The notes under the pieces: generated by a model
Seen by the model: the letters and a program-made list of their open reading frames with translations, nothing else
What the model was told of the DNA's origin: nothing
Database searches by the model: none
Made by a program: the position numbers and the translations under genes
From: Caecitellus pseudoparvulus
Taxonomy: Eukaryota; Bigyra: Bicosoecida
Reading direction: 5' to 3'
NCBI GenBank assembly: GCA_965644315.1
Contig: CBFFRQ010000040.1
Location: forward strand, 1-64,000
Length of the DNA: 64,000 nucleotides
In this document: positions 30,063 to 40,650 of the stretch, piece by piece
How positions within the stretch are numbered: position 1 is the stretch's first letter
Layout of the letters: each line of letters begins with the position of its first letter

Positions 30063-31753
30063 ATGCCGCGGGAGATCATCACACTGCAGGTGGGGCAATG
30101 TGGCAACCAAGGTGCGCACGCTCAGGCCTCGCAGGGCTGCCAGGCTGCTCACCACAATTGCACGTTGTTGCCTGCCCCGCGCCAGTCGGCTTTGAGTTCT
30201 GGAAGCAGCTGTGCATGGAGCACGGGGTGAGCCCAGATGGAATCTTGGAAGAGTATGCCACACAAGGAACAGACAGGAAGGATGTCTTCTTCTACCAGGT
30301 GCGTGGGGGCAGCGCAGGATGGGAGGCAAGGGTGTGGCAGCGTGTCGTGGCGAAACGCCACGAGTGCTGGTCCATTTGAACCACTGCAGCTGCACCTCTC
30401 CCGGCGCCCACTGCAGGCGGACGACGAACACTTCATACCACGGGCTCTGTTGATTGATCTGGAACCTCGGGTGCGTGGCGGGCACGCAGGGAGCCTGGCA
30501 ACAGCAGGCAGTCAGCGCACGGCGCGAGCGCTCGTGGTTTGCAGGTCATCCACGGCATCCAGCGCACCGAGTACAAGGGCCTGTACAACCCCGAGAACAT
30601 GTTCATTGCGTCAGAGGGAGGTGGTGCCGGCAACAATTGGGCCAGCGGCTACCACCAGGGCGCGCAGGCGCACGACACTGTTCTAGACATGATCGACCGT
30701 GAGGCAGACGGCAGCGATAGCTTGGAGGGGTTCGTGCTGTGCCACAGCATCGCCGGCGGCACCGGCTCAGGCATGGGGTCGTACCTGTTGGAGCAGTTGA
30801 ACGACCACTTCCCGAAGAAGCTCATCCAGACGTACAGCGTGTTCCCCGACCAGCGCCAGCCGGACGTGGTGGTGCAGCCGTACAACAGCATCCTGACCAT
30901 GAAACGCCTCACGGTGAACGCCGACGCGGTGGTGGTGCTGGACAACACAGCCCTGAACACCATCGCCACTGACCGCTTGAAGCTGAAGGAGCCCACTGTA
31001 GGGCAGCTGAACTCCCTCGTGTCCACTGTTATGGCCGCATCCACCACCACGCTGCGGTATCCTGGGTACATGAACAACGACTTGGTGGGACTGGTGGCGG
31101 GGCTCATCCCCACCCCCCGATGCCACTTCCTCATGACAGGGTACACCCCCCTCACCCTCAGCAACACCACCAGCACGGTGCAGAAGACCACTGTGCTGGA
31201 TGTCATGCGCCGCCTGCTGCAGCCCAAGAATGTCATGGTGTCCTGCCCCATGAAGCGGGGGCTGTACGTGTCGGCCCTGAACATCATCCAGGGCGACGTG
31301 GACCCGACACAGGTGCACAAGTCCCTGCAGCGCGTGCGTGAGAAGCGCCTCGCCGAGTTCATCACGTGGGGCCCTGCCTCTATCCAGGTGGCCCTGGCGC
31401 GCAAATCGCCGTATGTCAAGACGGCACACAAGGTCAGCGGCATGATGCTGGCCAACCACACCTCCATCGCGGCGCTGTTCGAGCGCACCCTGCAGCACTT
31501 CGACAAGCTCTTTGACAAGCGGGCATACCTGCGTGAATACCAGCAGCAGCCCATGTTCAGCGATGGGCTTGACGAATTCCACCACTCACGGGAGGTGGTG
31601 CAGACGCTGGCAGCCGAGTACAGGGCTGCAGAGACAGACGACTACTTGCAGTGGGATCCTCATGACATTGGGGATGTCGTGGAAGCCTCAGGTAGCACTG
31701 CTGCTGCTGCTGCGGCGGCGGCTGCGCCAGGGGCTGGAGCTGCTCGAGGCTGA
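30063..31753 (+). CDS. TUBG1: Gamma-tubulin
   Basis: Four exons (30063-30111, 30186-30298, 30417-30470, 30545-31753), all phase-consistent, give 474 residues. The N-terminus [16 protein letters not shown] and the GTP-binding loop GGTGSGMGS at about residue 142 identify a tubulin. Gamma-specific features include [48 protein letters not shown] and [20 protein letters not shown]. It nucleates microtubules as part of gamma-tubulin complexes at basal bodies and spindle poles. After the conserved DDYLQWD segment the C-terminus ends in an Ala-rich extension ([14 protein letters not shown]) not typical of the family. The start context and strong conservation make the model secure. Confidence 0.96.
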
Positions 31754-31947
31754 CCCGGCACGGGAAGGGGCTGGCAGGGGCAGTTGCGAGGATTGCGCAC
31801 AACACTCCCTATGCAGTAGCTCCTGCCCACCCAAGGGATTTGGAATGCATATGACCCGCTGCTGCCTTCGGCCGTGATTGGCAAGCCAGGCGACAGAGGC
31901 GGCACGAGATCAGGGCCCATTCCGTCGGCAAGCTTCAGCACTGCACC

Positions 31948-32292
31948 ATGGCGAAGCGCAAGGTCAAGACGATGATGATGAAGCTGGTGTCCACCGCACA
32001 GACAGGGTGCGTGCAGACTGCGCCGCGTTGCGAACGGCAGTGGTTCGCGGCAGGTTCAGAGCTCTATTTCCGCTCTCAGGTATTTCTACACGATCAAGAA
32101 GAACCCCATCTCCATCCCACACAAGCTTGCATTCAGAAAGGTGAGTGTCTGGCCCCAACAGCATGCTCCACACCTGGCTGCACTGCGTGGAAGTGCACTG
32201 TTCTCCGCCCTCCTCCGCCTTCACAGTACGACCCTGTGGTGCGGCAGCACGTGTTGTTTGTCGAGCAGAAGATCAGCCGCACCAAGAAGTGA
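31948..32292 (+). CDS. MRPL33: Mitochondrial-type large-subunit ribosomal protein bL33
   Basis: Three small exons (31948-32006, 32080-32140, 32227-32292) join in phase to 61 residues, the usual bL33 size. MAKRKVKTMMMKLVSTAQTG, then YFYTIKKNPISIPHKLAFRK and YDPVVRQHVLFVEQKIS follow the bL33 family throughout, including the YDP-x-x-xxHV core. It lacks the zinc-binding cysteines found in some bacterial forms, as in mitochondrial L33. It has no obvious separate presequence. It was missed by simple ORF length because each exon is short. Confidence 0.9.
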   Translation: MAKRKVKTMMMKLVSTAQTGCVQTAPRCERQWFAAGSELYFRSQVFLHDQEEPHLHPTQACIQKGECLAPTACSTPGCTAWKCTVLRPPPPSQYDPVVRQHVLFVEQKISRTKK

Positions 32293-32709
32293 CGCGGCTG
32301 CAGCGATGGGACTCAACAAAGGACCTCCTTGCTGGGAGGCAAGTGGTCGTCAGCCCCTGCACGCTCGGCTGCCGCTCAGCAGCATGGCAGCCGCAGCGCC
32401 TTGACCTGTAGGCCAGCTTCACCCCTGCCCTCTGGCCGACCTGGCCGCCGTGCCAGACCAATGCAGCCCATACCACACATAGCACACACTGCCTGTCACC
32501 TTCTCTGGGCGCCGTTTTGCTTTCCTTGCCTTGGCGCAGGCAACGGCGGCTGGAGGCATTGCGCTTGCGACGCAAAATTCCCCAACCTACCGCCCTCCCA
32601 GCGCACACGCTCACTGCGCTGCCCCTGCTGCCTCTGGTGTGCACTGCAGGCTTGTGCGACAGTGACGTCGCGAGCTGCCGCTTCTCCCCGCCTCTAGCGC
32701 CAGTCCGGC
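32293..32709. other. Intergenic, nothing recognised
   Basis: 417 bp between two plus-strand genes, with only spurious open frames. It should contain the bL33 3' UTR and the promoter of the NSL1-like gene. Confidence 0.5.
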
Positions 32710-33804
32710 ATGAGCGGTCGGCGTGGGCGAGGCTCCAAGCGCGCTGCGCCAGAGCCTGCCGACACGGCGCCACTGCCCCCCAAGGTGAAGGTGAGGCGTA
32801 TGGAGGACCTGGAATCACTGGGGGACGCCTTCTTCGACATGGTGCACAAGCAGGTCAAGGCGTCTGGCATGCCCATGAAGGACAAGTCTGTGCGTGGCAG
32901 GCGGCAGACGGCCAGGCCGCGGGTGTGGCACGCACACGATGCTGTGTGCACAGAAACTGCGAGGAAGCCTGTTTGAATTCCACGAGGAAGTGTTTGCGCT
33001 GGCTCAGCGGTTCGTCAAGGAGGACCCGCACATGCGGCCGGGTGAGTGGGGGCGGCAGCGAAACGCGGGCGCAACGGCAGCACAACTTGCACGCCCCGCC
33101 TGCCGTGCCACAGAACCCGTCATGGAGGCAGAGGACGAGGACCTTGCCATTGAAGTGCAGAATGTGGGAGCGCAGGTGAAGGAGCTGGCGGGAAAGGTCG
33201 CAGAGGCCCGTGAGGAGGTGCGTGGGCACGTCGGCCTGAGTTGCGATGGCGTTACGCTGGCGCCTGCATCGGCACGGCCTTGCCCCCTCCCCGACGCTGC
33301 AGCTGCCCACCTTCATCAAGGAAAAACACACAGAGGTGTCTAAGGAGCGCACTGCGAAGTTGGTGTGCGTGTGCGCGTCTGCGGTGCCACCTGCCCATCT
33401 GGCCGCCAACCCCATCCTGGCGCACCATCGCAGCGAGGCCGCTGAGGCAGCAGTGGAGGCCGACGATGCGGGGGAGGAGCACACGGAGGAGGACGAGGCG
33501 GGGGGCCCTCCCCTGTCGCCCTCGGCGGTGCAGCGCCTGCAGCAGGTGTTCCACGAAACGCAGGCCAAAGTGCAGGACACCGTGCCGGTGCTGAGAGAAC
33601 AGCGCTCAGCGGGGGCAGAGACACTGGCAGCGGTGAGTGGCAGACTCACGGCCACGCCCACACATGCACAGCCACACCAATTTACTGTGTGCCGCCTCAC
33701 GTTCGCAGTTGGAGTCACAGCGGCGCCGGGCGCCTGCTGCGTTTGAGGAAGTCATGGCGGCAGTGCCGTCCAACCCGCCCAGCAGTGAGAGCGGGGGGCG
33801 CTGA
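32710..33804 (+). CDS. Candidate MIS12-complex subunit (NSL1/Mis14-like)
   Basis: Five exons (32710-32889, 32954-33041, 33114-33217, 33303-33632, 33709-33804) join cleanly to 265 residues, close to NSL1 length. A basic N-terminus (MSGRRGRGSKRA) precedes helices: LESLGDAFFDMVHKQVKASG, then LFEFHEEVFALAQRFVKEDP. A coiled coil, EVQNVGAQVKELAGKVAEAR into LPTFIKEKHTEVSKER, follows. After an acidic loop comes a last helix, LQQVFHETQAKVQDTVPVL. The order of an acidic segment, coil, loop and final helix resembles NSL1/Mis14 of the kinetochore MIS12 complex, but sequence identity is low. Another nuclear helical-bundle protein is possible. It converges with methylmalonyl-CoA mutase, with 68 bp between stops. 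Confidence 0.35.
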
Positions 33805-33818
33805 CGCCGCCACTGTGC

Positions 33819-33826
33819 AATGCATT
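33819..33826. promoter_or_regulatory. Palindromic AATGCATT between convergent genes
   Basis: AATGCATT reads AATGCA on both strands. It lies 15 bases after the NSL1-like stop (plus) and 47 bases after the mutase stop (minus), so one site could serve as the polyadenylation signal of both genes. Confidence 0.4.
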
Positions 33827-33872
33827 CTTCCGCGTGGCCAGGGGCGCACAGGCAGCACCCCCCCTCTCTCAC

Positions 33873-36247
33873 TCACTCCTGTGACTCGATGGCCTTCAGC
33901 ACATCGTGTGCCGCGACGGGGATGCGGGTGCCGGGGCCGAAGATGCAGGCCACGCCGGCGTCGGTCAGGAAGGGGTAGTCCTGGGGGGGGATGACCCCCC
34001 CCGCCACCACCTTGATGTGGCTGGCATCCAGGTCCGCCAACGCAGCCACCAGGGCTGGCACAAGGGTCTTGTGTCCCGCCGCCTGGGACGACACGCCCAC
34101 CACGTGGACGTCGGCATCCACTGCCTGCTGTGCCACCTCGGCAGGGGTCTGGAACAGGGGGCCCACGTCCACGTCGAAGCCCAGGTCTGCGAAGCCGGAT
34201 GCGATGACCTTGGCGCCGCGGTCGTGGCCGTCCTGACCCATCTTGGCCACCAGGATGCGGGGGCGGCGGCCGTGGGCCTCAAGGAACGCCTCCACCGCCT
34301 GCGTGGCGCCTGTGAACTCCGCCTCCACGTCCACTTCCGCGTGGGAGAAGGAGTCCTTGTAGGCCCCCTGCACGACGTCCTCACGGGGCTTGTGTTCACC
34401 CCACACGGACCGCAGAGCGTCGGAGATCTCACCCAGCGTGCACCGGGCTCGGGCCGCCTCCACCGCCAGACCCAGCAGGTTGAACTCGTGATGTCCATCT
34501 GATGTGCTCTCACTCATGGCCGCTGACTGCGCCAGCTTGTCCAGGGCCGCCTGCGCGGCGGCGGCGTCCCTGCTGCTCTTGACGCTGTCCAGGCGGGCCA
34601 CTTGCTTGTGCCGGACGGAGGTGTTGTCGATGGACAGCACCTCCAGCGGCTCCTCCGCCTCCAGCCGGTACTTGTTCACGCCCACCACGACGTCCTGGCC
34701 AGAGTCGATGCGGGCCTGCTTGCGGGCCGCCGCCTCCTCAATGCGCAGCTTGGGCATGCCGCTCTCCACAGCCTTGGCCATGCCGCCCAGTGCCTCCACC
34801 TCCTCGATCACCTCCAAGGCGGCGGTGTACAGCTCTTCTGTCAGGCTCTCCATCATGTAGCTGCCGCCCCACGGGTCCACGACCTTGGTGATGTGCGTTT
34901 CTTCCTGGATCATCAGCTGCGTATTACGCGCGATGCGCGCCGAGAACTCCGTCGGCAGCCCCAGCGCCTCGTCGAAGGAGTTCGTGTGCAGGCTCTGCGT
35001 GCCGCCCATCACTGCCGCCATGGCCTCAACAGCAGTGCGCACGACGTTGTTGTAGGGGTCCTGCTCCGTAAGGGAGTACCCCGACGTCTGGCAGTGTGTG
35101 CGCAGGAGCAGGGACTTCTCCTTCTTGGCGCCGGCCTTGTTCTTCATGAGGTGCGCCCACAGCCGCCGTGCGGCGCGCAGCTTGGCCACCTCCATGTAGA
35201 AGTTCATGCCGATGCCGAAGAAGAAGGACAGGCGGGGGGCGATGGCATCCACATCCAGCCCAGCAGCCACCGCGGACCGGACATACTCGAAGCCGTCAGC
35301 GAGGGTGAAGGCCAGCTCCAGCTTGGCGTCGGCGCCCGCTTCCTGCATGTGGTACCCCGAGATGGAGATGCTGTTGTACCGCGGCATGTGGGTGGCGGTG
35401 TACCCCATGATGTCCTGGATGATGCGCATGGACGGCGCGGGGGGGTAGATGAAGGTGTTGCGCACCATGAACTCCTTCAAGATGTCGTTCTGGATGGTGC
35501 CCGACAGGTCCTTGGCCGCCACGCCCGTCTCCTCCGCCGCCACGATGTACATGGCCAGCACCGGCAGCACGCCGCCGTTCATGGTCATGGACACGGACAT
35601 CTTGTCCAGGGGGATGCCGTCAAACAGCACCTTCATGTCCTCCACGCTGTCCACTGGCACGCCCGCCATGCCCACGTCGCCCACGACGCGGGGGTGGTCC
35701 GAGTCATACCCACGGTGCGTTGCCAGGTCGAACGCAACGGACAGCCCCTGCTGCCCCGCCGCCAGGTTCTTGCGGTAGAACGCGTTGCTCTCCTCTGCCG
35801 TGGAGAAACCGGCGTACTGACGGATGGTCCAGGGCCGGTGGGTGTACATGGTCACGCGGGGCCCACGGGTGTACGGGTACTTGCCAGAGAGCTGGTCGAC
35901 CTCCTTGCCCTGCGCAGGCGCCACGCCACGTCACGCTTGCCAGCCGGCCAGCGCAGCACGCCACCCGCAGGCGCCACGCACCTCCAAGTCTTCAGATGTG
36001 TAGATGGGCTTCAGAGTCACGCCCTCAGGGGACGTCCATGCCAGGCTGGCGGGGTCCTTGCGGCCCTTCAGCTCCTGCGAAGCACGGGAGGCGCCAAGTG
36101 CAGTGCACTTCACGCCAGGCACACTTGGCGGCGCCGCCCCACCTTCTCAGCGGCAGCCAGCCACTCGGCATTGATAGCAGTGGCAAGGGAGCGGAATGTG
36201 CCCCTCCTCACGGCCTGAGCAGCAGCAGCAGTGCCTCGGCTCAGCAT
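33873..36247 (-). CDS. MUT: Mitochondrial methylmalonyl-CoA mutase
   Basis: Exons 36247-36143, 36074-35982 and 35909-33873 (744 residues) are all phase 0. The first about 35 residues ([20 protein letters not shown]) are Arg/Ala-rich with no acidic residues until late, as in a mitochondrial presequence. The catalytic barrel begins [20 protein letters not shown], with the conserved [12 protein letters not shown] and [15 protein letters not shown]. The C-terminal cobalamin domain carries [12 protein letters not shown] near residue 620, the DxHxxG motif whose His ligates cobalt, and [11 protein letters not shown]. It is a single-chain homodimer type that converts L-methylmalonyl-CoA to succinyl-CoA in propionate breakdown and needs vitamin B12. 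Length and motifs are complete. Confidence 0.96.
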
Positions 36248-36643
36248 GGTGGCGTGAGCGGCGGCGGACACGGGACGGTGGCGTGAAGCGGCCTGCGAGC
36301 TCTGTGCGGCGTGGCGCGGTTCGCAGCGGACGGGGAGCAGCCTTGAAGTGCTGATGGATGTGCATTGTCGAATGCCTGCGTGTTGTCAGTGGGGGTTAGC
36401 TTGCCGGGTTACCCCCCTCCCCCCCCAGAAGTCGAAGCCTTGCAGAGGCAGAGGGAGCTGGCCAGGCTGCCACCCCCAGCTTCGACAGGCCAGCACAATT
36501 CCCCCGCCCTACAACACACACTGCAGGCAGCACAGCTTGCAAAGCTAGGGACCCCACCCACGCCCAGCGTGCGTCGGTGCATTGCGGCAGCACCGGGCGC
36601 GGCATTAGCTGCCCGTTTCGCCTGCGTTTTCCTCCTCCTCCCC
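36248..36643. promoter_or_regulatory. Divergent intergenic region, mutase / HAD gene
   Basis: 396 bp between two divergent start codons. No gene seen. It presumably carries both promoters. Confidence 0.4.
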
Positions 36644-37497
36644 ATGGCAGCCAAACTTCGCTGTGTGGTGTTCGACATCGACGAGACACTGCTCTTCCGA
36701 ACGTGCGTGTGCATTCACACCCCTGATTTCACCTCTTTGCCCCTCACGTCGAGCCTCCTTGCCGGTTGCCGCAGTGGCGGGTGGCTCGACCGACTGCGCA
36801 TGTACTTGCTGCCTGGCGCAGTGGTGGGAACGGCGTACCCAGGCGCCACACAAGCCGTGAAGCGCCTGCAAGCCCAAGGCTTCACGCCAATCTTCCTTTC
36901 AGCCCGGCTGGAGCTGTCCCGGCCCTGCACCCACGCATGGCTCTCGCGGCACGACCTGCCAACGCAGCACGTGCACTTGGCGCCCCTGCCCCTAGTGGAG
37001 GCGAAACGCGCCGCCTTCAAAGCTGACGCCCTGCGCGAGCTGCAGGCACAAGGCATGCACATCGTGAGTGACAGCGCAGGTGAGGCAACAACCCACGCCT
37101 CACCCTCCCCTGTCCGGCCGCGCAGGTGGCTGGAGTTGGTGACCGCCCCTCAGACATGAAGGCATATTCCGCAGTGGGCGCGCTGCCAGTGGGAGTGGCA
37201 CAGGGCGCGGCAGCCCTGGCCACAGTGCCTGCCGCCAGCCTGCCGGATGCCATTCCGGCCACAGAGGTGCGAGATGGCGCCGTGGCGGCGGTGGGGGCGG
37301 CGGAGCAGACTGCTGCGTTGCTGTCGTCGCCCCCCCTGCCCGGGTCACCCCTCCCCGTCGTGCACACCCTCACTGCCCAGCCAGGCACGGCCCTGGTGGC
37401 AGGCATGGCGCTGCACGGACACGCCGACTGCGAGGCGCTGTGGCGGGGGGTGACGGACTGCATTGAGGCGGCGGCGGGGGGGGAGGAGGAGCGGTGA
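36644..37497 (+). CDS. HAD-superfamily phosphatase-like protein
   Basis: Exons 36644-36702, 36775-37063 and 37126-37497 give 239 residues. The N-terminal VVFDIDETLL is HAD motif I with both aspartates. FTPIFLSARLE is a motif II-like strand with Ser. A lysine-bearing helix (EAKRAAFKADALREL) and AGVGDRPSDMKAY (motif IV, GDxxxD) follow. The spacing is like LNS2/MDP-type small HAD phosphatases without a large cap domain. The C-terminal 100 residues are Ala/Val-rich and less conserved. It probably removes phosphate from a small molecule or protein; the substrate cannot be read. The stop is 17 bp from the convergent homeodomain gene. Confidence 0.72.
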
Positions 37498-37514
37498 CCC
37501 CCCCTGCACACCCC

Positions 37515-40103
37515 TCACCCGCTCTCGCCGCCAGGCGTCTGCGACGTGCTCCACTGGGACGAGCCGCCCGACACGTCATCACCGTCGGATCCCGGCTGCG
37601 CCAGGGGGCCCGTGTCCGCCCCAGACACGTCCCCCTCCACACCACTGCTGGAGCCAGAGGAAGGCGGCCCGCCCCCTTCCCCGCCAGCGGCAGCGGCAGC
37701 CACTCCCCTCCCCGGCTGGCTGTCCGAGCCACTGCGGCTGGAGCCATTGCCACTGCTGTCACCCTGCCCAGCAGATGCATCGCCGGGGGCGGCGCCACCG
37801 CTGCCGCTGCCGCCGCTGCCGCCGCCGCCGTTCGAGGTGGAGGCAGATGCGGAATTTGAAGTACCCCTCGCCGAGAAGGAGTGAAACGAGGCGCCATATG
37901 CGGACGGCTCGCTGTCGGGGGCGGCGCCACCACCCCTGTCACGCGCCTGCTGGGCTGCTGGTGCGGTGGTGGTGTTGCTGTCGCCGCTTGCGCCGCCAGT
38001 GCCGGTGCCGGTGCCGCCGCCTTTGGCTCGCGTCGGCAGCTTGCGCGGGTGCACTGGCAAAAGGTGGGGAGGCAGAAGCTGCAAAGCCCCAGCACTGTTG
38101 CGCCTGACTCGCAGTTTGAGGCCAGAACGTGTCGGCTGTGTGGGGGGGGGCATGCCGTCAGTTGCTCTGGTGCGTTTCACGCCGCGGCTGCCGGCGAGCT
38201 GGCGTTTGCGCGCATTGGTGAACCAGTTGTTCAGCTGCTTGCGTGAAACGCCGGCCTTCCCCTGCAACTCGGTCTTGGTGGCCTCATCTGGGTAGGGTGC
38301 GCTGGTGTGTGCTTGCAGCCACGCGTTCAGGATGCGTTTGGCTTGGGGCGGCAAATTCCGCGCAGGGCGCCCCTTCGGCTCGGCCCCTTCCTGACTGCCC
38401 GCCCCAGCGGGACCAGGGGCAGTGGGGGCACTGGCGCCTCCAGATGGCTGAGCCAGCCCCGCCGCTTGTAGCTCTGCATCCACTTCATAGGCCCCCTCGT
38501 GGTAGTGAAATGAGGAAATGTCGAATGCGACGTCGCCAAACAGCGTGGCGGGCTCTGGCGCCCGCCCGTGTGCGTTGGCCCGGGTCATGGACAGGGCCGA
38601 GGAGCGAAACGCACGAGTCTGCCAATTCACCGCTCCCTGAGCCGGCAGGCCAGAGGTCAGCGCCGCCGCCTGCTCAGCGAGGAATTTCCGCAGGAAGAAC
38701 TTCTTGACTCGCACGACCTCCGCATCGCGGCGGGACTGCACCCGGCGCCGGTGGGCAGCTGCGTTGGCGGGGAAGGAGTACGTAATACGCCGGGCGAAGT
38801 AGGCGCCCAGGATGTCGTCGCCCCCCCCCCGGGGCTGCACAATGGACACCTGCCGTACAGTCATGGGCTTGCTGCCCGGCGGGCGCAGCACGAACACGTC
38901 CACGATCTCTTGTCGCACAATGTCCCCGCTGTCCATGGCCATGTCGCGCACGTGCTTGCCCGTGGAGTCCTGGAACACACGCACTTGCCCCGGCATGCCC
39001 GCTTGACTTGAAGAGGAGGGGTGCGTGGTGGAGGAGGCCTTGCGCGGGGGGGGGTCCATGGGAGAGGAGGAGGGGGGGCCCGCCGCCTGCAGGCGACTCC
39101 ACGGCGCCGAGGCAGTGGGGAAGCCGGCGTCCGTGGCAGGGGGCCGGAGAAGGTACGTGGGGGGGGGCATGCTGGCAGTTGGCGCGCTGGCCTGGTGCAG
39201 TGCACCACCCTGCACGGGCTGCAGTCGCTGCGCATACCCTTGGGCGACTGGCACCTGTTGTGGCTGTGCGGGGGCGTGTGCACTGGCGCGCTGGTGCGCT
39301 GCGTGCAGCACTGCGGAGAAAGCAATGACCTGCCCTGACCCGCCGGGCGTCGAGGCCACACTGCTGAGCGTGAGGCCACTGCCGCCCTCTGCTGTGTGCA
39401 GGGAGGTGCGTGCAGAGACCGAGGCACCAGCTGGGTCACTGGTGCAGGTGCTTGGGGGCACGGTGTGCTCTGGCGTGTCCACTCCGCTGGGGCCTGTGCG
39501 TGGCGTTGCGAGTGCGGGGTGTGGAGTGAAGTGCGAGAACGCAGCACGGGCGCGGCGGCTGGGCGCACCTTGCAGGCGGAAGGCTGGCAGCACGTCCAAG
39601 TTTTTGGACAGGGCGGCGGTGAAGGGCTGCAGTGTCTGCAGCGTGATGCCGCTGCTCAGGCGCTGTGCGTTGGGAAGTGAAGTGTCTTCCACCTGCTTGC
39701 GCACGGCCTGCCAGAAACCCGCCACGTGCGGCGCCACGTGCTCCTGGTACAGTTGCAGGTTGCGCATGTTCTCCCTGTCATGCAGGGAAGACAGGGATGG
39801 GTTGTGCAGGAGGTGCAGGAGGGGCGTTGGGCCCTGAGGCGCCCGTTGACTGGCCGCTGAGCTGCGCTGCGAGGGCATGCCAGGAAAACCCAGCCCTTGG
39901 CTGCTGTGCACGGGCTGCAAAGGGCGTGCAGGGTGCTGCGTCGCAGGCAGGCCCTCATCCTGCTGCATACCAGCCTGAGGAGGCGCTGCCAGGCCCCGAG
40001 TCACACCCTCTCGCGCTTGGTGCTGGGGGTGGTGGAGGAAAGCTGCAGCCTCAGGCACTGCCCCTGCACCACCGGCGGCATCAGCGTTGCGTGACGCAGC
40101 CAT
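37515..40103 (-). CDS. TALE-class homeodomain transcription factor
   Basis: A single exon of 862 codons from the ATG at 40103 (the longer frame starts with GTG). A homeodomain lies at about residues 583-646: PPQAKRILNAWLQAHTSAPY, then PDEATKTELQGKAGVSRKQL, and recognition helix NNWFTNARKRQ. The three-residue loop extension (APYP) places it in the TALE superclass together with the KN/PBC/IRX groups. The WFxNxR core is intact, so DNA binding is expected. A helical region near residue 120 (LYQEHVAPHVAGFWQAVRK) could be a partner-binding segment but does not match a named TALE co-domain. Both ends are Gln/Pro/Ser/Gly-rich, and the last 150 residues are very low complexity. In unicellular algae and other protists TALE proteins often control the diploid programme; that role here is inference. 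Confidence 0.86.
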   Translation of the reverse strand: MAASRNADAAGGAGAVPEAAAFLHHPQHQAREGVTRGLAAPPQAGMQQDEGLPATQHPARPLQPVHSSQGLGFPGMPSQRSSAASQRAPQGPTPLLHLLHNPSLSSLHDRENMRNLQLYQEHVAPHVAGFWQAVRKQVEDTSLPNAQRLSSGITLQTLQPFTAALSKNLDVLPAFRLQGAPSRRARAAFSHFTPHPALATPRTGPSGVDTPEHTVPPSTCTSDPAGASVSARTSLHTAEGGSGLTLSSVASTPGGSGQVIAFSAVLHAAHQRASAHAPAQPQQVPVAQGYAQRLQPVQGGALHQASAPTASMPPPTYLLRPPATDAGFPTASAPWSRLQAAGPPSSSPMDPPPRKASSTTHPSSSSQAGMPGQVRVFQDSTGKHVRDMAMDSGDIVRQEIVDVFVLRPPGSKPMTVRQVSIVQPRGGGDDILGAYFARRITYSFPANAAAHRRRVQSRRDAEVVRVKKFFLRKFLAEQAAALTSGLPAQGAVNWQTRAFRSSALSMTRANAHGRAPEPATLFGDVAFDISSFHYHEGAYEVDAELQAAGLAQPSGGASAPTAPGPAGAGSQEGAEPKGRPARNLPPQAKRILNAWLQAHTSAPYPDEATKTELQGKAGVSRKQLNNWFTNARKRQLAGSRGVKRTRATDGMPPPTQPTRSGLKLRVRRNSAGALQLLPPHLLPVHPRKLPTRAKGGGTGTGTGGASGDSNTTTAPAAQQARDRGGGAAPDSEPSAYGASFHSFSARGTSNSASASTSNGGGGSGGSGSGGAAPGDASAGQGDSSGNGSSRSGSDSQPGRGVAAAAAGGEGGGPPSSGSSSGVEGDVSGADTGPLAQPGSDGDDVSGGSSQWSTSQTPGGESG

Positions 40104-40650
40104 GTGGGCTGTGCGGCAAAAGGGAGAGCAGTGCACGGGAAATCACGGGGAAATGTCGTAAAGCCAGCTGTCAGTTGTGGCGAGGGGCGCTGGGAAGGCC
40201 CGCTTTGCTGGCTTTCGTGCTGCGGCGCGGGCCAGGCGAAGTGCGTGCAGTCTTCACTTCGTTTGGGCGCTGCTCGCGCTGCTGCACTGCGGTCGCGGGC
40301 CCTGCGCGCCAACTGGGAGGCACAGGCCACACACTGCTGCGCATGTGTTAGTGAGGGTGTTGAATTTTGCCGTTGGAGGACTGCGCACGAGGGGTGCCTG
40401 CGTTTGACAGGGCTCAGATTCCGCACACGTCACTTGACACTCCCTTTCCACTCCGGCCGGCATCGCCGGACGCTCACGCGCCGTGGAGGCCCCCTGCAGC
40501 AGCACACGACCCATGGCAGCGGTCCCAGCATAATTTTCTTCCCCAGCGCAGCCCTGTCAGCAGCCTTCACCCTTCAACGCGACCTGCCCGATTATCGCTT
40601 CTCGAACCAGCCCGCTGGCGCTGCTGTGTGCCGAGGGGCAGCTAGGCGGC
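40104..40650. promoter_or_regulatory. Divergent intergenic region, homeodomain / TTC29
   Basis: 547 bp between two divergent start codons, the longest such gap in the right half. No gene or named motif recognised. Confidence 0.4.
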
